Assembly (NCBI RefSeq): GCF_943192915.1
Contig: NZ_CALPCD010000007.1
Span: 26,799 to 90,798, forward strand
Reading direction: 5' to 3'
Length of the DNA: 64,000 nt
From: Anaerotardibacter muris
GTDB lineage: Bacteria > Actinomycetota > Coriobacteriia > Coriobacteriales > Eggerthellaceae
The translations under genes and the position numbers were made by a program. Below, in pieces: positions 46,096 through 54,995 of this stretch. The first letter of the stretch is position 1; the number at the start of each line of letters is the position of its first letter. The notes beneath the pieces are model-generated. The model searched no databases. It was not told the DNA's origin and was given only the letters and a program-made list of their open reading frames with translations.

Positions 46096-46452
46096 ATGGC
46101 AGAGGTAAAGGAAAATATCGTAAAAGAGGCCGAGACCGAGATCGAGACCGATATCAAGAACAAGCGTGCCGCCGAGAAGAAGATGACCTCCAAGGAACGC
46201 GTCATCATGATCATCGGTGACATTGCTTCGGTCATGTCTGTGATCATGTATGTGTCCTACATCCCCCAGATCATGGCAAACCTTTCAGGTACACCTGGTG
46301 TTGTCTGGCAACCCTTGGCAGCATTCTTCAACTGCTGCTTCTGGACTGTCTACGGTATTTGGACGAAGCCTCGTCAGTGGCCGATCATCATCGCGAATGT
46401 GCCCGGTATCTTCCTGGCGTTGATCACTGTTATCACGTGCTTCATTCACTAG
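46096..46452 (+). CDS. SemiSWEET-type (PQ-loop) sugar transporter
   Basis: 118 residues from ATG 46096, GGAGAGAGG upstream. Three TM segments, with the PQ motif in YISYIPQ-type sequence (MYVSYIPQIMANL) and WTVYGIWTKPRQWPIIIANV near the C-terminus. SemiSWEETs are half-size members of the SWEET family and dimerise to form a sugar uniporter. The ~35-residue charged N-terminal extension (VKEAETEIETDIKNK) is not part of the fold. The substrate is unknown. A terminator follows. Confidence 0.85.
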   Translation: MAEVKENIVKEAETEIETDIKNKRAAEKKMTSKERVIMIIGDIASVMSVIMYVSYIPQIMANLSGTPGVVWQPLAAFFNCCFWTVYGIWTKPRQWPIIIANVPGIFLALITVITCFIH

Positions 46453-46471
46453 TCTTGAGCATCGTGAATCT

Positions 46472-46495
46472 GGTCGGTTCGATCCCGACCCACCA
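46472..46495 (+). other. tRNA T-arm and CCA-like fragment, possible tRNA remnant
   Basis: GGTCGGTTCGATCCCGACC followed by CACCA looks like a T-stem (GTCGG/CCGAC), a TTCGATC loop and a CCA end, but the acceptor stem is missing and the 5' half is absent. It may be a leftover of tRNA-targeted integration or chance. Confidence 0.35.
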
Positions 46496-46501
46496 TTATT
46501 C

Positions 46502-46533
46502 CGAGCCTGGCGTATTGCTGGGCTCGTTTTTTT
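46502..46533 (+). terminator. Rho-independent terminator after the SemiSWEET gene
   Basis: CGAGCC (46502-46507) pairs with GGCTCG (46521-46526), with a 13-base loop and seven T. Confidence 0.8.
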
Positions 46534-46563
46534 GTGCTGCGGATAAAAAAGGGCTCATAGAAT

Positions 46564-46591
46564 AAAAAAGGCCAGAGCTGAAACTCTGACC
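46564..46591 (-). terminator. Rho-independent terminator of the tRNA pair (leftward)
   Basis: Read on the minus strand, GGTCAGAG pairs with CTCTGGCC, with one G-U, followed by six T. It lies just past tRNA-Glu and ends the leftward tRNA transcript. Confidence 0.8.
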
Positions 46592-46603
46592 ATGCATTCA
46601 AAC

Positions 46604-46680
46604 TGGTAGCCCCGACCGGATTCGAACCGGCGATCTCCGCCTTGAGAGGGCGGCGTCCTAAACCGCTAGACGACGGGGCC
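46604..46680 (-). tRNA. tRNA-Glu (CUC anticodon)
   Basis: A 77-base cloverleaf on the minus strand. Acceptor GGCCCCG/CGGGGCT with a first G-U pair, anticodon loop CTCTCAA (anticodon CTC), T-arm GCCGGTTCGAATCCGGT, and an encoded CCA at 46606-46604. Confidence 0.95.
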
Positions 46681-46685
46681 ACATG

Positions 46686-46759
46686 TGGCTGGGGTGGAAG
46701 GAGTCGAACCCTCACATACGGTACCAGAAACCGCTGTCCTACCATTAGACGACACCCCA
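46686..46759 (-). tRNA. tRNA-Gln (CUG anticodon)
   Basis: A 74-base cloverleaf on the minus strand. Acceptor TGGGGTG/CACCCCA, anticodon loop TTCTGGT (anticodon CTG), T-arm GAGGGTTCGACTCCTTC, discriminator G, encoded CCA. Five bases separate it from tRNA-Glu. Confidence 0.95.
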
Positions 46760-46949
46760 ACGTGTCGCTCAGTGTGAACTGACGCGAATCGAAATATTAT
46801 CGGTATTCACGGTTTGCGTCAAGGACGAACCACGATTTTTTCCAAGGGCGGCGCAACCCACGCGATGGCGCGCCGAAAGCGGCATTTTGCCTGTATGCTA
46901 CACTGAACACCCCTAAAAGCTGCATTGCGGATTTTTAGGAGTATATCTC

Positions 46950-49778
46950 ATGTTGAGATGCATATCTTCAGGGGTTCCTACCCAATTTTCTTCTACAGAA
47001 CGAACAGATCGGATCCATGAAAGGCATCGACTGCTCTTGCAGTTGCTCTCGCGTCGCGATGCCCTTCGTGTCATCTGTGCTCCATCATGCTATGGCAAGA
47101 CCATGGTGGCTGTTCAGTATGCAGAACAAGTCTTCGCCGCTGAGCATATTGCTTGGATCGATGCAAGCGAGCTGCCGTTCTTGATCGCGCTCGATGCTGC
47201 AGCTTCGGATGAATTCACGGCGCAGTATCTTGAAGGAAAGGCTCAGTGCACGTTGTTCGTTGTCGATGGTTGCCCACATCTTTCCGCTCCACGTTTTGAA
47301 GCGCTCGAGAAGATGGTGAAGCTTTTGCTCGATGTGGGCCATGAGGTCTTGATCACCACGGTCGATGTTCGCTGGGCGAAACGCGAAGGGCAGAGTGCGC
47401 TCGTTGTCTGTGCGCGAGAGCTGTTGCTCGATGAAGAGGAGCAAGCGTGTTGGCGGCGGGAGGAAGCCAAGCTGTCTGAAGGTAGCGAATCAAAAGCTGC
47501 ACCCTTGGATGGCAGTAGTTCTCAAGGTTCGTTGCATGGCTCGACCAGGTCATCTTCGGCGGATCAAGCCGAGGGGTTCGACTTATCCGTGGTCCCTGGT
47601 TTCAGGCGGGCTAAGGTACCTGCGCATAAGGCTCTGTTCCGCTCCCTCGTTAAAACGAGGATCCATGACGAACAAGACGCTATCGCGCATCTTGCTATCT
47701 TGCTCGGATCGGGTGCTCTCCATGAATTGACCACGTTCGTGCATTCGGTCCCAACGAATACCATCGTTCATCTTGAGCAGCACGTTCCTCATTGTGGCGT
47801 GAAGCGTCTCGATCCAATGTTTCATGCAGCACCGTTGAGCAACGACGACAAGTTCTCGATGGTTCAGTCTCAGTTGAGCGCGCTTACCAACATACTTCCG
47901 AAGTTCACGAACGAAGATGAGCTGATCGCAGCCTTGGTCGATTGCTTCATGCGACGAGGAGAAGAATTGCTCGCGACCCAGCTGGTGTGCGGCCTTCATG
48001 ACAATGATCGCAAGGCGCAGTATTTCGATCGATACGGCCAAAAGCTCTTGCTTGAAACGCGGCCGTTGGCTCTGCTAAGACTGGCCTCGTCGCTGCCGCA
48101 GTCGGTCCTGGATACATTCGAGCGCTGGCAACTTGTCATCCTGTCGCTTGCGACAATAGGGGATGGTAAGCAGGCGAAGATGGCGCTCGATGCGCTCCAA
48201 CGTAGATTCCAGGACGAAGAGTCCGATCCGCACGGAGACCCCAGTTCGCACGGAAACCCCAGTCCGCACGGAGATCTTGATCCGCACGAAGAACCCGTCT
48301 CGCATGGGGATCGAGTACGACATCGCTCGAATGTGACCCATGCGCCCACACGGTGTGCGGTCGAGCTTTTCGTATCCCTTGCGCGTATCGTCTTCGAGAT
48401 CGAGCCTGATCATGATCCCGAATCGCTGCTCCCTTGCGTTCGCGAGCGGCTCGAAGAGGTAAGGGTAAGACAGGTTTATGGGACTTCATCGCTCACGTAT
48501 CTGAGCGATACGCTCGAACTGATCGAGCAAACCTTAGTAGAGCCCTATAAGGCGTTCGTGCTCCTTGAACGTTTCGGAGCTCGAGGCTACACAGTAAAGG
48601 AATGCCTCTCAGTTGCTGCGCTATTCGTCCAATTGCTCATACATTTTTGGAGCACGCAGCTTCTCAGCAAGGAAGAGCAGATCGAATCGGGCGATCGACG
48701 GCGGACGTCGCGGACGAAGTCGCGCGCTCGAAAAGAGAGCGAGCTTCTCGAGCGTCTGGAAGATCATCTTGCGCGATTGCTCGCACGTCAGGAAACCACG
48801 TTGCCAGCGAATAGCTACGAGCTCTTCTTGTTCGAGAAGGCTCAGCGGGTCTTCGGCGAGCGCGTATATTTGTTCGTAGGTGACGATCTGCTCCAGCGCA
48901 TCGAAGCAGGACGGACGAGCCTTATTGGTCAGCGTAGGCAGTGGCGCGCGCAACAAGCTACGGGTGCACTTGACTTAGCCGCAAGTGATAAGAAGGGCGG
49001 ACGCTCAATGAAGAAGGGTCAAGAAAAGCTGCTTCGTATCAATACGCTCGGTCGCTTCGAGATCGAAGCGCGCGACCCCTCGATCACCATCCAGAACAAG
49101 GTGCGCAAGCAACTTCGTCTGCTCATATCGCTGCTGGCCATAAACGAAGGCCGCGAAGTGTCGCGTCCTTGGATCCAGCGCGTGATGTGGCCCGAAGCGC
49201 CTGAACGCAACGCGCGCCAGAATCTTTACAGTATGTGGAGCTTGCTGAACAAGAGCATCACTAATAAAGCAGGTGAATGCCCGTTCTTCGAGAGCTTCCC
49301 GCAGTCGATCGCGATCAACGAATCGCTGGTGGAGACCGATATCCATGTGCTGGCCGATCTGTGCAAGCAGCTGCGCAGCGAAACGCTCGAAACGCGCGAA
49401 TATGAGGTCATCCTTGACGAACTTGAGGATGTGTACCGTGGTCCGCTGCTTCCGGGCGTGGAAACAGCTGAAGTGGTGGCATACCGCAAGCGTTATCAGG
49501 ATCATTTGCTCGATGCGCTCATCCAGAGTGGATTGCATCTGCGAAAGCAGGGCAAGACCACGTTAGCGCTGCGGTTCTTCCAGTTCGCGTTCACTAACGA
49601 GCCAACGCGAGAGGATGTCTGCTATCAGCTGATGCTGGCGTTGTGGAAGCTCGGACGCCATGGCGAAGCGCTGAACGAATACTTCGTCTGCCGTCGTGCG
49701 CTCATCGATGAATTCGGCGTAGAAGGCACTGCGCGCTTGCGCGAGCTTTACGAATCCATCCTACGCGATGTCTCGTAG
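46950..49778 (+). CDS. Large MalT/SARP-like transcriptional regulator with BTAD domain
   Basis: 942 residues. The N-terminal ~100 resemble a MalT-type ATPase, with a degenerate P-loop APSCYGKTMV (normally GxxGxGK[ST]) near 47-56 and LFVVDGCPHL as Walker B-like. The middle is helical with a Pro/His/Gly tandem repeat (residues 426-455). The C-terminal third is a winged-helix plus bacterial transcriptional activator domain (BTAD) of the SARP type, with RQNLYSMWSLLNKS and a TPR-like end (ALRFFQFAFTNEPTRED, GEALNEYFVCRRAL). Probably a ligand-sensing activator; targets unknown. ATG 46950 has TTAGGAG upstream. Confidence 0.82.
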   Translation: MLRCISSGVPTQFSSTERTDRIHERHRLLLQLLSRRDALRVICAPSCYGKTMVAVQYAEQVFAAEHIAWIDASELPFLIALDAAASDEFTAQYLEGKAQCTLFVVDGCPHLSAPRFEALEKMVKLLLDVGHEVLITTVDVRWAKREGQSALVVCARELLLDEEEQACWRREEAKLSEGSESKAAPLDGSSSQGSLHGSTRSSSADQAEGFDLSVVPGFRRAKVPAHKALFRSLVKTRIHDEQDAIAHLAILLGSGALHELTTFVHSVPTNTIVHLEQHVPHCGVKRLDPMFHAAPLSNDDKFSMVQSQLSALTNILPKFTNEDELIAALVDCFMRRGEELLATQLVCGLHDNDRKAQYFDRYGQKLLLETRPLALLRLASSLPQSVLDTFERWQLVILSLATIGDGKQAKMALDALQRRFQDEESDPHGDPSSHGNPSPHGDLDPHEEPVSHGDRVRHRSNVTHAPTRCAVELFVSLARIVFEIEPDHDPESLLPCVRERLEEVRVRQVYGTSSLTYLSDTLELIEQTLVEPYKAFVLLERFGARGYTVKECLSVAALFVQLLIHFWSTQLLSKEEQIESGDRRRTSRTKSRARKESELLERLEDHLARLLARQETTLPANSYELFLFEKAQRVFGERVYLFVGDDLLQRIEAGRTSLIGQRRQWRAQQATGALDLAASDKKGGRSMKKGQEKLLRINTLGRFEIEARDPSITIQNKVRKQLRLLISLLAINEGREVSRPWIQRVMWPEAPERNARQNLYSMWSLLNKSITNKAGECPFFESFPQSIAINESLVETDIHVLADLCKQLRSETLETREYEVILDELEDVYRGPLLPGVETAEVVAYRKRYQDHLLDALIQSGLHLRKQGKTTLALRFFQFAFTNEPTREDVCYQLMLALWKLGRHGEALNEYFVCRRALIDEFGVEGTARLRELYESILRDVS
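48225..48314 (+). repeat. In-frame 18-base tandem repeat, five units
   Basis: Five imperfect 18-base units encode the pattern [D/S]-[P/S]-H-[G/E]-x-P within the MalT/SARP-like regulator. Each unit keeps the frame, so unit loss or gain would alter a linker without breaking the protein. Confidence 0.85.
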
Positions 49779-49811
49779 TAGTCGCTAAGCCGCCCAGACC
49801 GCAAAAAAGGA

Positions 49812-49930
49812 GGGGGGACGGGTTTAATCCTGTCCGGGACAGAAAGGGGACAGGCCAAGATCACCAAATGGGAATTCTGACCTGTCCCCAAAGTGTCCGG
49901 GACAAAAACGGACCTGTCCCCAAAGTGTCC
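49812..49930. repeat. GGGGAC palindromic intergenic repeat, copy R2
   Basis: GGGGGGACGGGTTTAATCC, TGTCCGGGACAG, GGGGACAGGCC, an inner CCAAATGGGAATTC, GACCTGTCCCC, GTGTCCGGGACAAAAACGGA and a second CCTGTCCCC. It lies in the 367-base gap between the regulator and secA. The remaining ~215 bases hold no further gene. Confidence 0.85.
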
Positions 49931-50145
49931 GAGGTGCCCGATGGGCACGTGGGTGTGGTGGCATTGTGAAGGGGGTATCGACTTCGTGTATGTTCCATGC
50001 ATGAACTGGGCGATTCGCAGCGAAAAAGCGTACAATGGTTAACAATTGTCAGCGGGTCTGGCGTGGCACGTTGCGAGCCGGAATGCAACTGCAAACGCAC
50101 ACCTGTCGACATCCGTATAAACACATCACAGAAAGGCCCTTCTAC

Positions 50146-52902
50146 ATGGGATTTTTCTCTAAGATCTTGAGCATGGGCGAAGATCGCCCCTTGAAGAAAT
50201 ATCAGGCTACGGTCGATCTGATCAACGCCCTTGAGCCTGAAATGGAAGCCAAGAGCGATGAAGAGCTTGGCAATATCACTAACGAATTCCGCGAACGCCT
50301 CGACCAAGGTGAATCGCTCGACGACCTGCTTCCTGAAGCTTTCGCAGCGGTTCGTGAGGCAAGTAAGCGTACCTTGGGTCTACGCCACTTCGATGTTCAA
50401 TTGATCGGCGGCATGGCCTTGCATGATGGCAAGATCGCTGAAATGAAGACTGGTGAAGGTAAGACCCTCGTCTCCACGCTAGCGGGTTATCTGAATGCGC
50501 TTCCCGGCAACAACGTCCACATCGTTACCGTCAACGACTATCTGGCCGCTCGAGACAGTGCCTGGATGGGACAGGTCTACGAATTCCTTGGCATGAAGGT
50601 CGGCTTGCTGCAAAACGGCATGGACCCCGCTGAGAAGATCCCGCAGTATCAGGCTGATGTCACCTACGGTACGAATTCCGAATTCGGCTTCGATTATCTG
50701 CGCGACAACATGGTGGCGCGTGCTGATCGTCGCGTTCAGCGCGGCCATGCGTTTGCCATCGTAGACGAGGTCGACTCCATCCTCATCGACGAAGCACGAA
50801 CTCCGTTGATCATCTCTGGCGCTGGTTCCCAGGCGGCTGAGCTCTATCAGAAGTTCGCTGCGATCGTTCCGTCGCTTAAGCGCGGCGTCGACTTCGAGAT
50901 GGATGAAGCGAAGAAGACCATCTACACCACTGAAGCGGGTTTGGAAAAGGTCGAATTCCAGCTCGGTATCGAAGACCTCTACGGCGATCCATCGGGTCAG
51001 ATGCCCAATCATCTGCAGCAGGCCTTGAAGGCCCAGTTCCTGTTCAAGCGCGACGTGGACTACGTGGTGCAGAACGGCGAAGTGAAGATCGTCGATGAAT
51101 TCACGGGCCGCATCATGGAAGGTCGCCGCTATTCCGAAGGTCTTCACCAGGCGCTCGAAGCAAAAGAGCACGTTCTGGTGCGCCAAGAGAACCAGACGCT
51201 GGCCACCATCACGCTGCAGAATTTCTTCCGCCTCTACGATAAGCTCTCGGGCATGACCGGTACAGCTATGACCGAAGACTCCGAATTCCGCCAGATCTAC
51301 AACCTGCCTGTTCAGGCCATTCCGCCCAATCGTCCCGTTGCGCGCGATGACAAGAACGACCTGATCTATCGCACGGTCGATGCGAAGTTCAACGCGGTCG
51401 CCGATGATATCGCTGAGCGCCACGCGCAAGGTCAGCCGTGTCTGGTCGGTACGGTCTCGATCGAAAGTTCCGAGCGCTTGAGCCGTCTGCTCCAAAAGCG
51501 CGGCATCAAGCATGAAGTCTTGAACGCGAAGAACCATGAACGCGAAGCGTCCATCGTTGCTCAGGCGGGCCGCAAAGGTGCGGTCACCATCGCAACGAAC
51601 ATGGCTGGCCGTGGTACGGACATCTTGCTGGGCGGCAACCCCGACCAGCTTGCTCAAGAATTCTTGGTCGAAGTGGTAGAGGAAGACGAAGAGCCCACCA
51701 CGCAGCAATACGAAGAGGCGCGCGACCGCGCCGTGGCTATCACCGAAAAGGAAAAGGACGAGGTGTTGGCAGCAGGCGGTCTGTGCGTCATCGGCACCGA
51801 ACGCCATGAGAGCCGTCGAATCGACAACCAGCTCCGTGGTCGTGCTGGTCGTCAGGGCGACCCTGGTGTAACCCAGTTCTATCTCTCGCTCGAAGACGAT
51901 CTCATGCGCCTCTTCGGCGGTTCGAAGATGGATTCCATCTCGAACATGATGGAGAAGACCCGCCTTCCCGAAGACCAGCCCATCCAGGCTTCCATGGTCT
52001 CGAAGGCGATCGAGACCGCTCAGCGACAAGTTGAATCGGTGAACTTCTCCGCTCGTAAGAACGTTCTTGAATACGACGACGTCATGAACTTGCAGCGTAA
52101 AGCCATCTACAAGGAACGCAACGCCATCCTTGAAGGTAAGGACCTGACCGAGCGTATCCCGCAGATCATCGAAGATGCGGTCGAAGAGAATGTGCTCGAA
52201 TGGTGCTCGCCCAAGATGGTCAGCGACGACTGGGATACCGAACCACTGAACCAATGGCTCGAGCAGATGACCGGCTCTTCTGAGCTACGTGTCGAGAACA
52301 TCGACCACGACGACAATGTCTATACGCTCATCGACAAGATCTGTGAGTACTTCCAGGATCGCTACGACACGCGCGCCGAACAGATCGGCCCTGTGTTCGA
52401 AGATATCCAGTCCCAGGTCATGTTGCGATTCCTGGATACCAAGTGGATGTCGCACTTGCAGGATATGGACTATTTGAAGGCTTCCATCGGCTTGCGTGCT
52501 TATGGTCAGCGCGATCCGCTGGTCGAATATCGCGAAGAAGCTCACAGCATGTTCTCCTCGCTGACCGATTCGATCTATGAAGATTTCCTCCGCTTTTTGC
52601 TCCGTGCGCCTATCGTGGTCCAAGAGCTTGAACCAGCCGAAGAGACACCGCTCGATGGCGCGGTCAGCTATTCGAACCCTGAAGAGGCGCTCAATTCGGG
52701 CGAGACTCAGGCGCAGCGCGTACGCCAAGCAGCGGTCGCAGCTCAGGGCATGCCTGCTGAGCCTCCCAAGGAATCGGCTCCTGTGCGCAACGCTCCGATC
52801 GAGAAGGACAAGAACGATCCTTACGCCAATGTGGGTCGAAACGACCTGTGCCCCTGCGGAAGCGGCAAAAAGTTCAAGAAATGCCATGGCGCGAACCGAT
52901 AA
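50146..52902 (+). CDS. secA: Preprotein translocase ATPase SecA
   Basis: 918 residues from ATG 50146 (MGFFSKILSMGEDRPL; GAAAGG upstream). Walker A TGEGKTLVSTL near 101, VDEVDSILIDEARTPLI near 206, GTRxxESRRIDNQLRGRAGRQG (GTERHESRRIDNQL) near 550, and the C-terminal zinc SEC-C motif CPCGSGKKFKKCHG. Drives secretion through SecYEG. Only one SecA is visible, so it is probably the housekeeping one. A terminator follows about 37 bases later. Confidence 0.98.
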   Translation: MGFFSKILSMGEDRPLKKYQATVDLINALEPEMEAKSDEELGNITNEFRERLDQGESLDDLLPEAFAAVREASKRTLGLRHFDVQLIGGMALHDGKIAEMKTGEGKTLVSTLAGYLNALPGNNVHIVTVNDYLAARDSAWMGQVYEFLGMKVGLLQNGMDPAEKIPQYQADVTYGTNSEFGFDYLRDNMVARADRRVQRGHAFAIVDEVDSILIDEARTPLIISGAGSQAAELYQKFAAIVPSLKRGVDFEMDEAKKTIYTTEAGLEKVEFQLGIEDLYGDPSGQMPNHLQQALKAQFLFKRDVDYVVQNGEVKIVDEFTGRIMEGRRYSEGLHQALEAKEHVLVRQENQTLATITLQNFFRLYDKLSGMTGTAMTEDSEFRQIYNLPVQAIPPNRPVARDDKNDLIYRTVDAKFNAVADDIAERHAQGQPCLVGTVSIESSERLSRLLQKRGIKHEVLNAKNHEREASIVAQAGRKGAVTIATNMAGRGTDILLGGNPDQLAQEFLVEVVEEDEEPTTQQYEEARDRAVAITEKEKDEVLAAGGLCVIGTERHESRRIDNQLRGRAGRQGDPGVTQFYLSLEDDLMRLFGGSKMDSISNMMEKTRLPEDQPIQASMVSKAIETAQRQVESVNFSARKNVLEYDDVMNLQRKAIYKERNAILEGKDLTERIPQIIEDAVEENVLEWCSPKMVSDDWDTEPLNQWLEQMTGSSELRVENIDHDDNVYTLIDKICEYFQDRYDTRAEQIGPVFEDIQSQVMLRFLDTKWMSHLQDMDYLKASIGLRAYGQRDPLVEYREEAHSMFSSLTDSIYEDFLRFLLRAPIVVQELEPAEETPLDGAVSYSNPEEALNSGETQAQRVRQAAVAAQGMPAEPPKESAPVRNAPIEKDKNDPYANVGRNDLCPCGSGKKFKKCHGANR

Positions 52903-52938
52903 GTGCTCATAGAGAACGCATCTTGGTAGTACTATCTT

Positions 52939-52990
52939 GAGTGGGCAGATTGGGTGGACTTGGTTGCGTCCCTCTTTGCTCACTCTGTTT
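52939..52990 (+). terminator. Rho-independent terminator after secA
   Basis: GAGTGGGCAGA (52939-52949) pairs with TTTGCTCACTC (52975-52985), two G-U pairs. The long loop has a further GGAC/GTCC pairing. A TGTTTTG tail follows. Confidence 0.65.
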
Positions 52991-53055
52991 TGTTGCGTGT
53001 GCGAACTCACGCGACAGGGTCATTTCCATAATGCAATGTGCTTAAGGACCGTTCC

Positions 53056-54138
53056 ATGATCGCTCTTGACGAAGCCAAGCGTCGCCTCGCAGATGCGCAG
53101 GGTTTTCTTCATATCGAACAGAATCGCGAAGAGCTTGCGCAGCTCGAGTCTCAGGTCTCTGCTCCTGGTTTCTGGGATGATGCCGACGCGGCTCAAAAGG
53201 TCTCGAAGCGCGCATCTGACGTGCGTGATCTTATCGAGCGCTTCGAGCAAGCCAAAACCCTTGTCGAAGATGCTCAAACAGCTCACGAATTCGCGGCTGA
53301 AGACGAGGCATTCCTTGCTGAAGAAGAGCAATGCCTCTCGCAGCTTGAGTCTATGCTCGATGCTTTCGAAATCGAATCCTGGTTCACGGGCCCCTACGAT
53401 GGCGCAGATGCCATCATCACCATCCACCCTGGCAGCGGCGGTCTTGAAGCGCAGGACTGGACCGAGATGCTCTATCGCATGTATTCGCGCTATGCCGAAC
53501 AAAAGGGTTGGAAGCAAAAAGTGCTCGACCTGGTCCCTGGTGAAGGCATCGGACTTGACCGCGTGAGCTTCCAGGTCGAAGGGCGTCATGCTTACGGTAT
53601 GCTCCGTAGTGAAACGGGTGTTCATCGCCTTGTGCGCATTTCGCCCACCGACGATAAGAAGCGCCGCCACACCACCTTCGCTGCTGTTGAGGTCATCCCG
53701 GTGCTCTCCGACGACGACATCGAGATCGAGATCGACCCTAATGATGTGCGCGTGGATGTGTATCGCTCGAGCGGACCTGGAGGCCAGAGCGTCAATACCA
53801 CCGACTCTGCGGTGCGTCTCACCCATATTCCTACGGGCATCGTGGTCACCTGCCAGAACGAGAAGTCGCAACTCCAGAACAAAGAAGCTGCCTTCCGCGT
53901 GCTGCGCGGTAAGCTCTATGAACGCGAAGAAGAGAAGCGCCAAGCGGAGCTCGCTGAGCTCAAGGGCGAGAAGATGGACAATTCCTTCGGCAGTCAAATT
54001 CGCAACTATGTCCTCTATCCCTATCGACTGATCAAGGACACCCGTAGTAATATCGAAAGCGGTAATGTTGATGCAGCCCTTGATGGCGATATCGACCAGT
54101 TCGTGATCGGTTACCATCGCTGGAAAGCATCCCTCTAA
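53056..54138 (+). CDS. prfB: Peptide chain release factor 2
   Basis: 360 residues from ATG 53056, with AAGGA 7 bases upstream; the GTG at 53038 lacks one. The GGQ motif in SSGPGGQSVNTTDSAV near 240-255 is diagnostic, with HPGSGGLEAQDW upstream. No internal UGA frameshift site is present: the N-terminal segment AQGFLHIEQNREELAQLESQ continues in frame, so this RF2 is made without the programmed +1 frameshift used by E. coli. Terminates at UGA and UAA. Confidence 0.97.
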   Translation: MIALDEAKRRLADAQGFLHIEQNREELAQLESQVSAPGFWDDADAAQKVSKRASDVRDLIERFEQAKTLVEDAQTAHEFAAEDEAFLAEEEQCLSQLESMLDAFEIESWFTGPYDGADAIITIHPGSGGLEAQDWTEMLYRMYSRYAEQKGWKQKVLDLVPGEGIGLDRVSFQVEGRHAYGMLRSETGVHRLVRISPTDDKKRRHTTFAAVEVIPVLSDDDIEIEIDPNDVRVDVYRSSGPGGQSVNTTDSAVRLTHIPTGIVVTCQNEKSQLQNKEAAFRVLRGKLYEREEEKRQAELAELKGEKMDNSFGSQIRNYVLYPYRLIKDTRSNIESGNVDAALDGDIDQFVIGYHRWKASL

Positions 54139-54161
54139 CCCGTCCCGCGCGAAAGGACATC

Positions 54162-54995
54162 ATGGCATCTGTTGAAGCTCATCAAAAAGCTGGCGCCATC
54201 CGTCGTGACATCATCGAGATGATCCACGAAGCCGGCAGCGGTCATCCGGGCGGTTCGCTCTCATGCACTGACATCTTGTCAGCGCTCTACTTTGGTGGGG
54301 TGATGAACTACGACCCCGCCAACCCTAAGCTCGAGGGACGTGATTATTTCATCTTAGCGAAGGGACATGCTGCTCCTGCGCTCTATGCCACGCTTGCTGA
54401 AGCGGGTTATTTTCCGAAAGAAGAACTGAACACGCTGCGCAAATTGGGAACGCGCCTCCAGGGTCACCCTGATTCGAATCTGCTGCCTGGCGTTGAAGTG
54501 TCCACTGGTTCCTTGGGTCAAGGTCTTTCGATCGCAGCTGGCCTGGCTGCTGGTGTGCGTTTGAAGGGCGGCACGGCGAAGGTCTACACCGTGTTGGGTG
54601 ATGGCGAATGCCAGGAAGGCCAGGTATGGGAAGCGGCGAACTTCGCTGCAGCCCAAAAGCTGGGCAATCTGGTGGCTATCATCGATGCGAATGGTCTGCA
54701 GATCGACGGTGCGCTCGAAGACGTGTGCTCGGCGGGAAGTCTTGACGAAAAGTTCGAAGCGTTCGGCTGGGAAGTTCATCACGTGGACGGTCACGATATC
54801 GATGCGCTCATCGAGCTCTTCAACTCGCTTCAAAATGCTCCCACGGGTAAGCCACAAGCGGTCATCGCGAAGACCGTGAAGGGCAAGGGAGTTTCCTTCA
54901 TGGAGAATCAGGCTGGCTGGCACGGCAAAGCCCCCAACGACGAAGAGACCAAGCAGGCTCTTGCAGAGCTGGGAAGCGAGGTTAACGATGATTAA
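54162..54995 (+). CDS. Transketolase, N-terminal subunit
   Basis: 277 residues, MASVEAHQKAGAIRRDIIEM onward. The thiamine-diphosphate binding motif GDGECQEGQVWEAANFA (GDG...N) lies near 146-162, and GHPGGSLSCTDILSALYF near 27. It is the N-terminal half of transketolase, encoded separately from the C-terminal half next door, as in many anaerobes. The 3' end overlaps the next start by 8 bases (ATGATTAA). Part of the non-oxidative pentose phosphate pathway. Confidence 0.95.
   Translation: MASVEAHQKAGAIRRDIIEMIHEAGSGHPGGSLSCTDILSALYFGGVMNYDPANPKLEGRDYFILAKGHAAPALYATLAEAGYFPKEELNTLRKLGTRLQGHPDSNLLPGVEVSTGSLGQGLSIAAGLAAGVRLKGGTAKVYTVLGDGECQEGQVWEAANFAAAQKLGNLVAIIDANGLQIDGALEDVCSAGSLDEKFEAFGWEVHHVDGHDIDALIELFNSLQNAPTGKPQAVIAKTVKGKGVSFMENQAGWHGKAPNDEETKQALAELGSEVNDD

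Noticed and set aside
50479..52254. 591-residue minus-strand open frame opposite secA
   Set aside because: Antisense shadow of secA. No Shine-Dalgarno that I can support, no recognisable domain, and secA motifs are intact on the plus strand.
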